Assembly: GCA_964615765.1 (NCBI GenBank)
Contig: CAZTQN010000047.1
Location: 1 to 22,724, forward strand
DNA length: 22,724 nucleotides
From: CAZTQN01 sp964615765
Lineage (GTDB): Bacteria; Planctomycetota; Phycisphaerae; Phycisphaerales; UBA1924
Direction: 5' to 3'
The notes under the pieces were generated by a model that was not told the origin of the DNA, searched no databases, and worked only from the letters and a program-made list of their open reading frames with translations. The translations under genes and the position numbers were made by a program. Below are positions 1 to 7,726 of this stretch, one piece after another. The first letter of the stretch is position 1; each line of letters begins with the position of its first letter.

Positions 1-1
1 G

Positions 2-571
2 GTCGCGGTCGCGGCGGCAACGACGGGCGCGGCGAGCGCGGCGGCGGCGCCCGCGTCGCCCGGGCTCGGTGCACGCTTGGCGGCGCCGCTCGCGGTCGTC
101 CTTTCGCCCGTGGCTCGCTTGCACGAGCGCCTGGGGGAATCGGCGCGGCAGACGGTCGCGTACGTCGCCGCGATGACCGGCTTTTTCGCGATCGCCGTGT
201 GGGCCTTCCTGCTCATGCGCCAGCCCGCGCCGCTCAAGCCCGTCTCCGAAACCCGCACGCTGCTGAAGCCCGGCGAAACGCCGCCCGCCAGCGACGGGCA
301 CGGCGCCAGCGGCGACGGACACGGCGCGAAAGACAGTCACGGGGCCAAGGACAGTCACGGGGCGAAGGACAGCCACGGGGCCAAAGACAGTCACGGCGCG
401 AAGGACAGCCACGGGGCCAAGGACGATCACGGGGCCAAGGACAGCCACGGCGAGAAGAAGTCCAGCAAGAAGACGGACAAGAAAGCCGCGGACAAGAAGA
501 CCGCGTCGAAGAAGTCTTCCGACAAGAAGAAGGCCGACAAGGGTGAGCAGGCCCACGGCGGCGGGCACTGA
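2..571 (+). CDS. Membrane-anchored protein with His-rich hexapeptide repeats and Lys-rich tail (N-terminus beyond window)
   Basis: I do not recognise the family. The frame is open to the left edge with strongly GC-biased third positions, so the gene probably starts outside the window; a TTG at 77 is the best start inside it. Counted from that TTG, residues 26-47 form one hydrophobic helix. A Pro-rich linker follows, then seven hexapeptides (DSHGAK five times, DDHGAK, DSHGEK) at residues 86-127, then a Lys/Ser/Asp tail ending in HGGGH. The repeat part should be extended, highly charged and able to bind metal or polyanions; that is inference. The stop lies 15 bases from the stop of the convergent MFS gene. 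I see no catalytic motif. Confidence 0.6.
   Translation, partial: VAVAAATTGAASAAAAPASPGLGARLAAPLAVVLSPVARLHERLGESARQTVAYVAAMTGFFAIAVWAFLLMRQPAPLKPVSETRTLLKPGETPPASDGHGASGDGHGAKDSHGAKDSHGAKDSHGAKDSHGAKDSHGAKDDHGAKDSHGEKKSSKKTDKKAADKKTASKKSSDKKKADKGEQAHGGGH
332..457 (+). repeat. Seven in-frame 18-bp tandem repeats coding DSHGAK-like hexapeptides
   Basis: Seven contiguous 18-base units encode DSHGAK, DDHGAK or DSHGEK. Units differ mainly at third codon positions (agt/agc, ggg/ggc, gcc/gcg, aag/aaa), so the peptide is better conserved than the DNA. A related GHGAK precedes the first unit. Confidence 0.9.
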
Positions 572-586
572 GCGGCCTGCGGCGGC

Positions 587-1993
587 TCAGGACCGCGCAG
601 CGTTCGCGGCGTCGCGGTTCATCCGGGCCCGCAGTTGGAACATCTGCACGCTCGACCACACGTACGCGATTGCCGCCATGATCAGCGGCCAGGTGAAGCT
701 GTCCGTCAGGCGGTACAGCCCGACGCCGACGGCCTGGAAGACGATCCCGCGCACGCCGACGAGCGTCGCGTGGATGGCGACGTACTGCGGGACTTTCTGC
801 GGGGTTGGGGCGAGTGAGACGGGCCCGAGCATCCAGCCCATGGTCGCGCCCGCGTGGGCCACGCCGTAGAGCACCGTCGCCGCCGTCAGTTGGTCGGCGT
901 CGCCGGAGGCGGCCAGGGCGAGCGGGTACAGGGCAAGAAGCCCGAAGGAGAGCGCGGTGGTGCGCACGGGGCCGATGCGGTCCATCAATAGCCCGGCGGG
1001 GTAGATCATGACGACGATGGCGAGCCAGTACGCGCTGAAGGTCGCCGCGGCGAACTGGTCATAGGAGAGGTTGAGTTTCTTGGTCGCGACCAGCGGGACG
1101 AGCGCGGCGGCGATCATCCAGCCCACGCCGTAGGTCATGTACGCGGCTTCGTAGCGGGCGAAGGTCGGGTCCTGCCGGAGGATCTGGCCCATGTGCCCGA
1201 CGGGGGCGAGCAGGGCGCGAACTCGGGCCAGGGGTGAGCGGTCACGCGGGCCCGCGGCGGCGCGCTGCTCGTCGAGCACGCCGCGCTGACGGGCGGCCCA
1301 TCCCGAGAAGGCCCACAGCCAGCCGAGCGTGAGCACGCCGACGAGCTGCGCGGCGGCGGCGAGAGGCATGATGGCGCGAAACGCCTGGTCGTCGCTGTTG
1401 AGCCATTTGCCGACGCCGAAGCCCGCGCCGGCGCCGATCGCGGCGGAGACGCCCCAGATGACGGCGTAGATGCGTCCGCGTACGGCGTCGGGGTAGAGGG
1501 ATTTGAGCAGTTCGCCCGCCGCGGGGTGAATGCCCGCCACGCCCAGGCAGGAGATCGCGAACGGGATGAACATGGACCAGAAGTCGGTGGCGAGGGCCAT
1601 GAAGCCCATCGGGAGCGAGCCGACGAGCCAGAAGACCATGAGGTAGCGGCCCATGGGCATGCGCCGGAACAGGTCGTTCCAGAAGATCGACAGCGCGAAG
1701 AACGCCGTCGGGGCCATGGTGAGCAGGAGCGTCTGCCCGTCGGTGGCGGCGAACTGCTTGCGGGCCAGGACGGGGATGACGAACTGCGAGCCCATCCATG
1801 TCGACTGGACGAGCATGATGCCGACCAGGTGCGTCGCGACGATGCGGATCGACGGGGAGCCGAGAGCGCCCGACGCGGCGGGCGGAACGAGCAACGGCGC
1901 GGACGGGCCGGCGTCCTCCGCGGCGGGGACGGGAAGGGCCGGAGTGTCCGCGGCGTCGGGTCTGGGGGATCGCGCGGTCGCCGGTCCGGTCAC
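587..1993 (-). CDS. Major facilitator superfamily (MFS) transporter
   Basis: An inner-membrane secondary transporter, substrate unknown. Twelve hydrophobic segments can be placed in a 6+6 arrangement, separated by a charged central loop that includes the stretch LDEQRAAAGPRDRSP. A short basic loop (WNDLFRRMPMGRY) follows TM2, and LLMDRIGPVR in the second half sits where the MFS loop repeat is expected after TM8. The open frame runs back to 2197, but the part before about 1993 is AT-richer, lies in the divergent promoter region and looks non-coding. No ATG occurs before TM1, so the start must be a GTG; 1993 is my choice, with 2011, 2020 and 2083 as alternatives. The N-terminal roughly 50 residues are Pro/Ala-rich and probably disordered. 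It is divergent from a CoA-transferase gene, which may hint at an organic acid substrate, but that is only context. Confidence 0.85.
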   Translation of the reverse strand: MTGPATARSPRPDAADTPALPVPAAEDAGPSAPLLVPPAASGALGSPSIRIVATHLVGIMLVQSTWMGSQFVIPVLARKQFAATDGQTLLLTMAPTAFFALSIFWNDLFRRMPMGRYLMVFWLVGSLPMGFMALATDFWSMFIPFAISCLGVAGIHPAAGELLKSLYPDAVRGRIYAVIWGVSAAIGAGAGFGVGKWLNSDDQAFRAIMPLAAAAQLVGVLTLGWLWAFSGWAARQRGVLDEQRAAAGPRDRSPLARVRALLAPVGHMGQILRQDPTFARYEAAYMTYGVGWMIAAALVPLVATKKLNLSYDQFAAATFSAYWLAIVVMIYPAGLLMDRIGPVRTTALSFGLLALYPLALAASGDADQLTAATVLYGVAHAGATMGWMLGPVSLAPTPQKVPQYVAIHATLVGVRGIVFQAVGVGLYRLTDSFTWPLIMAAIAYVWSSVQMFQLRARMNRDAANAARS

Positions 1994-2181
1994 ATGCTGC
2001 TCGATGCCCACACCCGCCACGCACTTGGATGCGTGCTTTGAGCGATTTGCCGCAAAGCCCACCCGCCGATCAAGAGTATTCACGAGAAACCCACATTCCA
2101 AGGGACGACTTTGTCCACAAATCCCGATACCGTGAGGAAACGGACCCGGCGGGCAGTGTCGGGTCGGATCGGGAGGCCAAC
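1994..2181. promoter_or_regulatory. Divergent intergenic region between MFS transporter and CoA-transferase genes
   Basis: This stretch, notably 2038-2140, is clearly less GC-rich than the flanking genes and should carry both promoters. On the minus strand TTGGAA followed after 16 bases by ATACTC-like sequence is a weak candidate. On the plus strand I see only the ribosome binding site GGGAGG at 2171-2176. No operator-like palindrome stands out. Confidence 0.4.
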
Positions 2182-3726
2182 ATGTCTGCGTTCGCAACGT
2201 CGTCCTACGCCCGGCTGAGCGCCGCCGAGGCGGCGGAGTTTGTCCAGCACGCCGATCAGGTGGCGTTCTCGGGGTTCACCAGCGCCGGGACGCCGCAGGC
2301 GGTGCCCGCGGCGTTGGCCGAGCGGGCCAAGCGTGAGCACGCGGCGGGGCGGGCGTTCCAGATTCGGCTGATCACCGGGGCCTCAACCGGGGCGGCGGAC
2401 GAACTGCTGGCCCAGGCGCGGGCGCTGTCGTGGCGGGCGCCGTTCCAGTCGTCCAAGACGCTGCGCGAGCAGATCAACCGGGGCGAGACGGCGTTCGCCG
2501 ACCTGCACCTGTCGCACGTGCCGCAGTACATCGACTTCGGCTTTGCCGGAAAGATCAATGTCGCCGTCGTCGAGGCGACGGACATCACGCCCGACGGGCG
2601 GGTGTATCTGACGACGGGGATCGGGATCACGCCGACGATCCTGCGGCACGCGGACAAGGTGATCATCGAGCTCAACCGGTCGCACTCGGCGCGGTGCCAC
2701 CTGATGCACGACATCTTCAGCGTGCCGCTCCCGCCGGAACGGGGCGCGATCCCGATCTGGTCGGCGATGGACCGGATCGGTCAGCCGTTTGCGCGGGTGG
2801 AGCCGTCGCGCGTCGTGGGCGTGGTGGAGACGGAAATCCGCGACGCGGCGCCGGCGTTTGCCTCGGAAGGGGCGGCGCCGGAGCAGATCGCCGGGCACAT
2901 CGTCCGGTTTCTGGCGGAGGAAGTGATGAAGGGGCGGATCCCGCCGCAGTTTCTCCCCATCCAGGCGGGCGTGGGCAACGTGTCGAACGCGGTGATGTCG
3001 GCGCTCGGGGCGGCGGGCGAGATCCCGCCGTTCGAGATGTACACCGAGGTCATGCAGGACGCGCAGGTCGACCTCCTGGAAAAGCGCCGGATCACCGGCG
3101 TGTCGACGTGCGCCATCGCCACATCGGACGCGGCGACGCGGCGCGTCTTCGACAACCTCGACTTCTTCGCCCCGCGCGTCGTCATGCGACCGCAGGAGAT
3201 CTCCAACAACCCCGGCGTCGTTCGGCGGCTCGGGCTCATCGCGATCAACACCGTGCTCGAGTTCGACATCTACGGCAACGCCAACTCGACGCACGTCGCC
3301 GGCTCGCACATGGTCAACGGCATCGGCGGCTCGGGTGACTTCACGCGCAACGCCTACCTGCCCATCCTGATGGCGCCGTCGACGGCGAAGAACGGGGCCA
3401 TCTCCGCCGTCGTCCCCATGACCCCGCACGTCGACCACAACGAGCACAGCGTGCAGATCGTTGTCACGGAGCACGGGCTGGCGGACCTGCGCGGCAAGTC
3501 GCCCACGGAGCGGGCCAGGACCATCATCACCACGTGCGCGCACCCCGAGTACCGCGACGAACTGATGCGCTATCTCGAACGGGCCGAGTGGAAGCGCTCG
3601 CGCCGGACCGAGGGCAAGCCCGCCAAGGGCGCGGTCGTCGCCGGCCCGGGGCACGTGCCGGTCGATCTCGACACCTGCTTCGACTTCCACCGCCGACTGC
3701 TGGAGACGGGGTCGATGAAGGCCTGA
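2182..3726 (+). CDS. Acetyl-CoA hydrolase/transferase family protein (succinyl-CoA:acetate CoA-transferase type)
   Basis: A 514-residue enzyme of the class I CoA-transferase family. It is expected to move CoA between acetyl-CoA and succinate or a similar acid, in the cytoplasm. The sequence shows FSGFTSAGTPQAVP near the N-terminus, QAGVGNVSNAV at residues 261-271, MYTEVMQD with the likely catalytic Glu289, and GIGGSGDFTRNA around residues 380-391, all typical of the AarC/Cat1/YgfH branch. The length matches the family (about 500). ATG 2182 is preceded at 5 bases by GGGAGG (2171-2176), so the longer frame from 2029 is rejected. The neighbours do not show whether it serves acetate, succinate or propionate metabolism. 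Assignment to the family is firm; the exact acid pair is not. Confidence 0.93.
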   Translation: MSAFATSSYARLSAAEAAEFVQHADQVAFSGFTSAGTPQAVPAALAERAKREHAAGRAFQIRLITGASTGAADELLAQARALSWRAPFQSSKTLREQINRGETAFADLHLSHVPQYIDFGFAGKINVAVVEATDITPDGRVYLTTGIGITPTILRHADKVIIELNRSHSARCHLMHDIFSVPLPPERGAIPIWSAMDRIGQPFARVEPSRVVGVVETEIRDAAPAFASEGAAPEQIAGHIVRFLAEEVMKGRIPPQFLPIQAGVGNVSNAVMSALGAAGEIPPFEMYTEVMQDAQVDLLEKRRITGVSTCAIATSDAATRRVFDNLDFFAPRVVMRPQEISNNPGVVRRLGLIAINTVLEFDIYGNANSTHVAGSHMVNGIGGSGDFTRNAYLPILMAPSTAKNGAISAVVPMTPHVDHNEHSVQIVVTEHGLADLRGKSPTERARTIITTCAHPEYRDELMRYLERAEWKRSRRTEGKPAKGAVVAGPGHVPVDLDTCFDFHRRLLETGSMKA

Positions 3727-3792
3727 AGCGGGCGCATGCCTTTCGCCGCGCCGGTCGGCGGCGGGCCGAGCGCGGCGCGGCAACGATCGGGC

Positions 3793-4023
3793 ATGGGCCT
3801 TGAACCGCTTGGCAGCACGCTCCCGACCGCGCTCGCGTGGACATTCCCCGTCGGCGACTGGCAGTTCTGGGTGGTGACTGCGCTGTTTGCGCTGGCTCTG
3901 GTGTGGCTGGGGCGGGGACTCCTGCCATGGGGCAAGCGCGGGCGGGGCAAGCGGACGCGCGTGACGCTCACCGTCGGCGGGAAGGCGCCGGGGGCGGAGG
4001 GGTCGGGGCGGGAGCCGTCGTGA
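3793..4023 (+). CDS. Small single-helix membrane protein
   Basis: A 76-residue protein that I cannot assign to a family. FPVGDWQFWVVTALFALALVWLGRGLLP gives one hydrophobic helix of about 20 residues. It is followed by a basic stretch (GKRGRGKRTRVTLTVGGK), so by the positive-inside rule the C-terminus should be cytoplasmic. The frame also has an ATG at 3736; the extra 19 residues look like intergenic filler and I prefer 3793, although neither start has a strong Shine-Dalgarno sequence. It follows the CoA-transferase by 66 bases on the same strand and may be cotranscribed with it. Third-position GC and the clean helix argue for a real gene, but this is less certain than its neighbours. Confidence 0.55.
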   Translation: MGLEPLGSTLPTALAWTFPVGDWQFWVVTALFALALVWLGRGLLPWGKRGRGKRTRVTLTVGGKAPGAEGSGREPS

Positions 4024-4043
4024 TCGGCGGCGAGGGCTGAGGG

Positions 4044-4085
4044 CAAAAACACAGCGTGCGCCGCGCTGGAGCGCGACGCACGCTG
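4044..4085 (-). terminator. Intrinsic terminator of the metalloprotease gene
   Basis: Arms 4052-4067 and 4070-4085 pair over 16 positions with one mismatch (4061/4076) around a 2-base loop. On the minus strand the stem is followed by TGTTTTTG (4051-4044). It lies 48 bases after the metalloprotease stop. The plus-strand side has no T tract, so it should act in one direction. Confidence 0.85.
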
Positions 4086-4133
4086 ATGGTGAACAGGTGC
4101 TCCCGGCGGCCGGGCCCCGGGGTGGGTGAGGAG

Positions 4134-7100
4134 TCAGCGTTCGGGCTCGAGGCCGTAGCGCTTGAGGGCAGGGGCCGAATCGCGCCGGCCGTCCGAGTTG
4201 CGCTCGCCTTCCTCGCCGAACATGAAGAAGAAGGGGAAGCCGCCGCCGCCGATCTGGTCGGTGTTGTAGATCTGCACGGCGTCGAGAACCTTGTCGATGC
4301 GGAGGGCCAGTTCGGACAGGTGGGCCCCGCTGTAGTCATCGACGTTGGACTTGCCCGAGCCTTCCACCACGCCCTTGATCTTGCCGCGGATCTCGCGGAG
4401 CTTGGCGAGCGAGAGGTTGGAGACGGCCTTGGCGGCCGAGCCGTACATGTCGGCGGGGGAGGTGAGGTCGACCAGGCGTTCGACGTACTCGCGCTGCAGG
4501 TTGCGCTTGAGCGAGGAGATCATCGGATCGCGGACGGTGAAGGAGCGGGAGGCGCCCTTCTCGACCTCGGTGAAGATCTCGCGTCCGACGGTGTTGATCA
4601 CCTCGGGCAGGGTGATCATGTCCTGGTCCTTGGGCGTGCGGAACTCGTTGTCGAAGACGCGCTCGAGCGTGGTCGGGTTCATGACCAGCGTGAGGGCGGT
4701 GGCCTGGATGCCCATGATGCGTTCGTGCACGGGCAGGGCCGAGTCGTTGAAGATGTCGCGCATCCCGCCGCCGTCCCACCACTTGTCGACGGTCATGAAC
4801 TTCAGCATCTCGGGCGTGAGGCCGAAGGCCTCGTCCTTGAAGGCCTGGTCGATGACGAACTTGAGGGCGGCCCGCTGGCGTTCGACGGGGACGACCTCGA
4901 TGGGCGGCTTGGCGTTGGGGTCACCCTTGCGGGCGCGGGTCACGTGCGACCCGCCGACCCACGGGGCCATGAACGAGATGGCGTTGAGCTGCTGGTTGAG
5001 GGTGATGAGGTACCCGCGCCGGGCCTTGGCCCACGACTCGCCGTCCTTGACGAACTTGTCGATGAGGCGCCCGCGGTAGTACTCGATGAGGCGGACCTGG
5101 TTGTTGGCGAAGGCGAGGGGGTCGGAGCCGAAGTCGTACGGGCGGGCGAGCGGGTCGGACCCGCCGACGTCCTCGTCGGTGAGGAAGACGAGTTCAGGCT
5201 CGGCGACGCGCTTGAGGACCTCCTTGGGGTCGTCCATCGTGTAGCCGTACTCGATGGCCCACAGGTCGTAGGGCCCGACGTCGGTCATGCCGTAATCGCC
5301 CTGCACGGGGCCGGAGCCGCGGTTGAAGTTCACCGGGTTGTAGTCCATGACGGAGCCTGTGAAGGGCTTCTTGCCCTTGATCTCGTCGGAGTTGATCTTC
5401 TCGAGCGGGTAGATGCTGGAGGCCTTGAAGTTGTGGCGCAGGCCCAGCGTGTGCCCGACTTCGTGGGCCGTGAGGTCAGCTAGCAGCGGGCCGACGAACC
5501 AATCGGGGATGCCGTCGATGAGGTTCTGGTCCTTCTTGGGCTTGTCGTCCTTCTTGTCGTCCTTCTTTTTGTCGGCGTCGTCGCCGGCCTTGGGCTCGTC
5601 GGCTTCGGGCTCGTCGAGCATTTCGAGCAGGTCGAAGTGCATGCGGGCCAGGGCGATGTCGGAGCCCTTGCCGCGGGCGGCGAGGCAGAGGCCGTTGAAC
5701 TGGCTGATGCGTCCGGAGAGCCCGTCGAAGAGGTCATCGCCGTAGACGCTGGGGTCAACGCTGCCGGCGGGGTGCCCGCCGTACTTCATCACGCCGCGCT
5801 GCGAGCGCTTGGCGATGAGGTAATCGCGCTGCGCCGGGTCGGCGAGGCGGATGCGCGGGTCCCAGCGGGGGTTGCGGTCCAGCCAGGCGAGCGTCTGCGG
5901 GCTCATGCCCGTCATCGCCGTCTCGGGGAGCATCTCGTTGGCCTGGTACCAGAAGTAGCGGATCCAGCCGTCGGTCAGGACGATGTCGGCGTCGAGGATC
6001 TGGCCGGTGCGCGGGTCGGTGCGGCTGGGGCCGATCGCCGTGCCCTGGTCGTTGGCGAGCCAGCGGATGAAGTTGTACCGCACGTCCTCCGGGTCCTTGT
6101 CCATGTGGGCGCCGGTGGTCTTGTCCTGCGAGTAGACCTCGATCGCGTCGACGATGCCGACGCGCTCGAAGGCCTTGTTCCACATCAGGATCCCATCACG
6201 CACGAACCGGCGGTACCGCACGGGGATCGTGTGCTCGAGGTAGAACACGATCGGTTCCTTCGGCGGGCTGAGGCGCAGCTTGGGGTCGCGCTTCTGCAGG
6301 TCCCACCGGTTGATGTAGCGGATCCACTTCTGATCGTCGCGGAACTTGCCCAGGTCGCGGTACGAGGTCGTGAAGTACCCGACGCGCTCGTCGGCGACGC
6401 GCGGGGTGTAGTCCGTCTTCTCGGGCAGGCGGCTGATCGACCAGTGGAACGCGCGGAGCGTCCCGCCGCCGGCCGGCATCTCGATCGAGATCTCGATGTT
6501 CTCCGGGAACGCCTTGGCTTCCTTGATGACCGCGAGCTTGGCGTTGGCGCCGGCGCCCTGCGAGCCGAAGAAGCGGCTGACGTTGCCCGCCAAGAGGACC
6601 TTGAGATCGATCACCGGCTGCCCGCTGGGGCCGATGCACAGGATCGGCACTTCGAGCAGAACGCGGTCGGTGAACTGGCGGGCCACGCCAGCCTGGCTCT
6701 CGGGGTCGCCGGTGGAGCGGGTGTCCAGGTTGGGCTGGATGAGCGCGAGCGTCTTGTTGTACCGGCGCCAGTAGGCGAGGACCTCGTTGCCCTGCAGCCC
6801 GGCCCAGATGTCGCCGCTGGCGACGGTGGCGGCGATGAAGTGGCGCTGGCGCTCGAACCCGCGGGGGAGTTCGGCGATGAGGCTCTGGTCTTTTTCCTTC
6901 TTCCAGACGGTGTACAGCGGCTCCCCGCCGTCCGACGCCCCGGCGACTTTCTCGAAGTCCTTAGAGATCTCTTTGAACGGCGGGAAGTCCGGCTTTTCTT
7001 TTTCGTCCTTCTTGCCCTCGCCGTCGGCGTCGGGCGCGGAGACGCCGGGCCCGGCCTCGTCGGACTGGGCCAGACTGGGCGTGGCGATCAGCATCGACGC

Positions 7101-7166
7101 GGCGACCGCGCCAAGACCGACGGCCCGAAGCAACTCGGCGACACCGCTCTGACTGCGATTGATCAT
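4134..7166 (-). CDS. Secreted zinc-dependent metalloprotease (metzincin motif; DUF5117/DUF4953-like)
   Basis: A 1010-residue exported protease. The start ATG 7166 has GGAG seven bases upstream and opens a signal peptide (about residues 1-33, SLA|QS); the frame upstream to 7646 is non-coding. Residues of about 110-320 resemble DUF5117. The zinc motif HEVGHTLGLRH is at 568-578, with three His ligands and catalytic Glu569, and a Met-turn SVMDY follows with Met607, the hallmark of metzincins. The remainder matches the layout of DUF4953 'zinc-dependent metalloprotease' proteins, usually 800-1000 aa. A highly charged Asp/Lys run at 518-547 sits just before the zinc helix. It should act outside the cytoplasm; substrates are unknown. 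The gene is monocistronic, with its own terminator at 4044-4085 and a possible -10 at 7237-7242. Confidence 0.9.
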   Translation of the reverse strand: MINRSQSGVAELLRAVGLGAVAASMLIATPSLAQSDEAGPGVSAPDADGEGKKDEKEKPDFPPFKEISKDFEKVAGASDGGEPLYTVWKKEKDQSLIAELPRGFERQRHFIAATVASGDIWAGLQGNEVLAYWRRYNKTLALIQPNLDTRSTGDPESQAGVARQFTDRVLLEVPILCIGPSGQPVIDLKVLLAGNVSRFFGSQGAGANAKLAVIKEAKAFPENIEISIEMPAGGGTLRAFHWSISRLPEKTDYTPRVADERVGYFTTSYRDLGKFRDDQKWIRYINRWDLQKRDPKLRLSPPKEPIVFYLEHTIPVRYRRFVRDGILMWNKAFERVGIVDAIEVYSQDKTTGAHMDKDPEDVRYNFIRWLANDQGTAIGPSRTDPRTGQILDADIVLTDGWIRYFWYQANEMLPETAMTGMSPQTLAWLDRNPRWDPRIRLADPAQRDYLIAKRSQRGVMKYGGHPAGSVDPSVYGDDLFDGLSGRISQFNGLCLAARGKGSDIALARMHFDLLEMLDEPEADEPKAGDDADKKKDDKKDDKPKKDQNLIDGIPDWFVGPLLADLTAHEVGHTLGLRHNFKASSIYPLEKINSDEIKGKKPFTGSVMDYNPVNFNRGSGPVQGDYGMTDVGPYDLWAIEYGYTMDDPKEVLKRVAEPELVFLTDEDVGGSDPLARPYDFGSDPLAFANNQVRLIEYYRGRLIDKFVKDGESWAKARRGYLITLNQQLNAISFMAPWVGGSHVTRARKGDPNAKPPIEVVPVERQRAALKFVIDQAFKDEAFGLTPEMLKFMTVDKWWDGGGMRDIFNDSALPVHERIMGIQATALTLVMNPTTLERVFDNEFRTPKDQDMITLPEVINTVGREIFTEVEKGASRSFTVRDPMISSLKRNLQREYVERLVDLTSPADMYGSAAKAVSNLSLAKLREIRGKIKGVVEGSGKSNVDDYSGAHLSELALRIDKVLDAVQIYNTDQIGGGGFPFFFMFGEEGERNSDGRRDSAPALKRYGLEPER

Positions 7167-7297
7167 CTCGCTCTCCAACCGGGGGGACTGGCGTGCGCGG
7201 AGCCGCGAAGCGCGGCGGCGTGACGCGGATATCGGGACTATAGGGGCGGCGCACTCGATCGGTTGCAGCGGCTTCCGGAGACGCCGCCGAGCCCGCT
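7167..7297 (-). promoter_or_regulatory. Putative promoter and leader of the metalloprotease gene
   Basis: The minus strand carries TATAGT (7242-7237), a good -10 match, without a clear -35. A start near 7230 would leave a leader of about 64 bases containing a small hairpin (7202-7207 with 7211-7216). No known riboswitch is visible. Confidence 0.35.
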
Positions 7298-7726
7298 CTA
7301 AAGGCCGACAGTCAACCCCCGAGCCACCAGACCCCAGAACACCGACCATGTCACGTTCACCAGTGTTCCGCCGAGGTAGTAGGACGCATTCTGCTTGACT
7401 TGCTCCATCCGGGCGATGCTCTTGGCCGCCAGCACCAGGCCGAGTCCTTCGTACTGACCCATCAGAACGAGCGTGATACAGAGCACGTTCTCGCACTTTC
7501 CAATGATGCGCCCGCCGTCGGCGGCTCGTGGCGCGTCGACGGAGGGCGTCGTGGGGCTCAGAATGCCGATCCACCTGAGCAGCCATCCGCTCGTCGCGAC
7601 GGTGATCGCGTAGACCGCAAAAACGCACAGCGCCTGGCACCACCAAACTTCAAACACAGGAAACAAATCAACCCAAGATTTTTCCCAAAACGAGACCGCG
7701 GCTTCCGGGACTTTTGATGAAGTCAT
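7298..7726 (-). CDS. Small membrane protein resembling the C-terminal half of DUF3307 proteins
   Basis: A 142-residue protein with three hydrophobic segments, at about residues 27-50, 78-102 and 115-138. The core GRIIGKCENVLCITLVLMG, then AAKSIARMEQV and YYLGGTL, matches what I remember of the C-terminal region of DUF3307 membrane proteins (GRLIGxLERxL, then GxLxAAKSxxRF, then EYFLxGTL). The N-terminal DUF3307 domain itself is missing, so a domain search may return nothing. Its ATG overlaps the stop of the SatD-family gene by ATGA (7723-7726), which means translational coupling and a joint role. SatD and DUF3307 proteins are often neighbours in other bacteria, which supports the reading. Base composition is noticeably lower in GC than the surroundings. 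Function is unknown. Confidence 0.7.
   Translation of the reverse strand: MTSSKVPEAAVSFWEKSWVDLFPVFEVWWCQALCVFAVYAITVATSGWLLRWIGILSPTTPSVDAPRAADGGRIIGKCENVLCITLVLMGQYEGLGLVLAAKSIARMEQVKQNASYYLGGTLVNVTWSVFWGLVARGLTVGL

Noticed and set aside
332..457. CRISPR-like array from the 18-bp repeats
   Set aside because: Units are contiguous without spacers, in frame, and vary at silent codon positions; this is a coding tandem repeat.
2029..2181. N-terminal extension of the CoA-transferase
   Set aside because: AT-richer, low-similarity sequence; the strong GGGAGG site points to ATG 2182.
2383..3783. Minus-strand open frame opposite the CoA-transferase
   Set aside because: Arg/Asp/His-rich shadow without motifs.
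4056..5483. Plus-strand open frame opposite the metalloprotease
   Set aside because: Antisense shadow rich in Val, Asp, Glu and Gly; the opposite strand holds the zinc motif and Met-turn.
7167..7646. N-terminal extension of the metalloprotease to 7646
   Set aside because: The frame overlaps the small membrane protein gene and has no homology; ATG 7166 has a Shine-Dalgarno sequence and opens a signal peptide.
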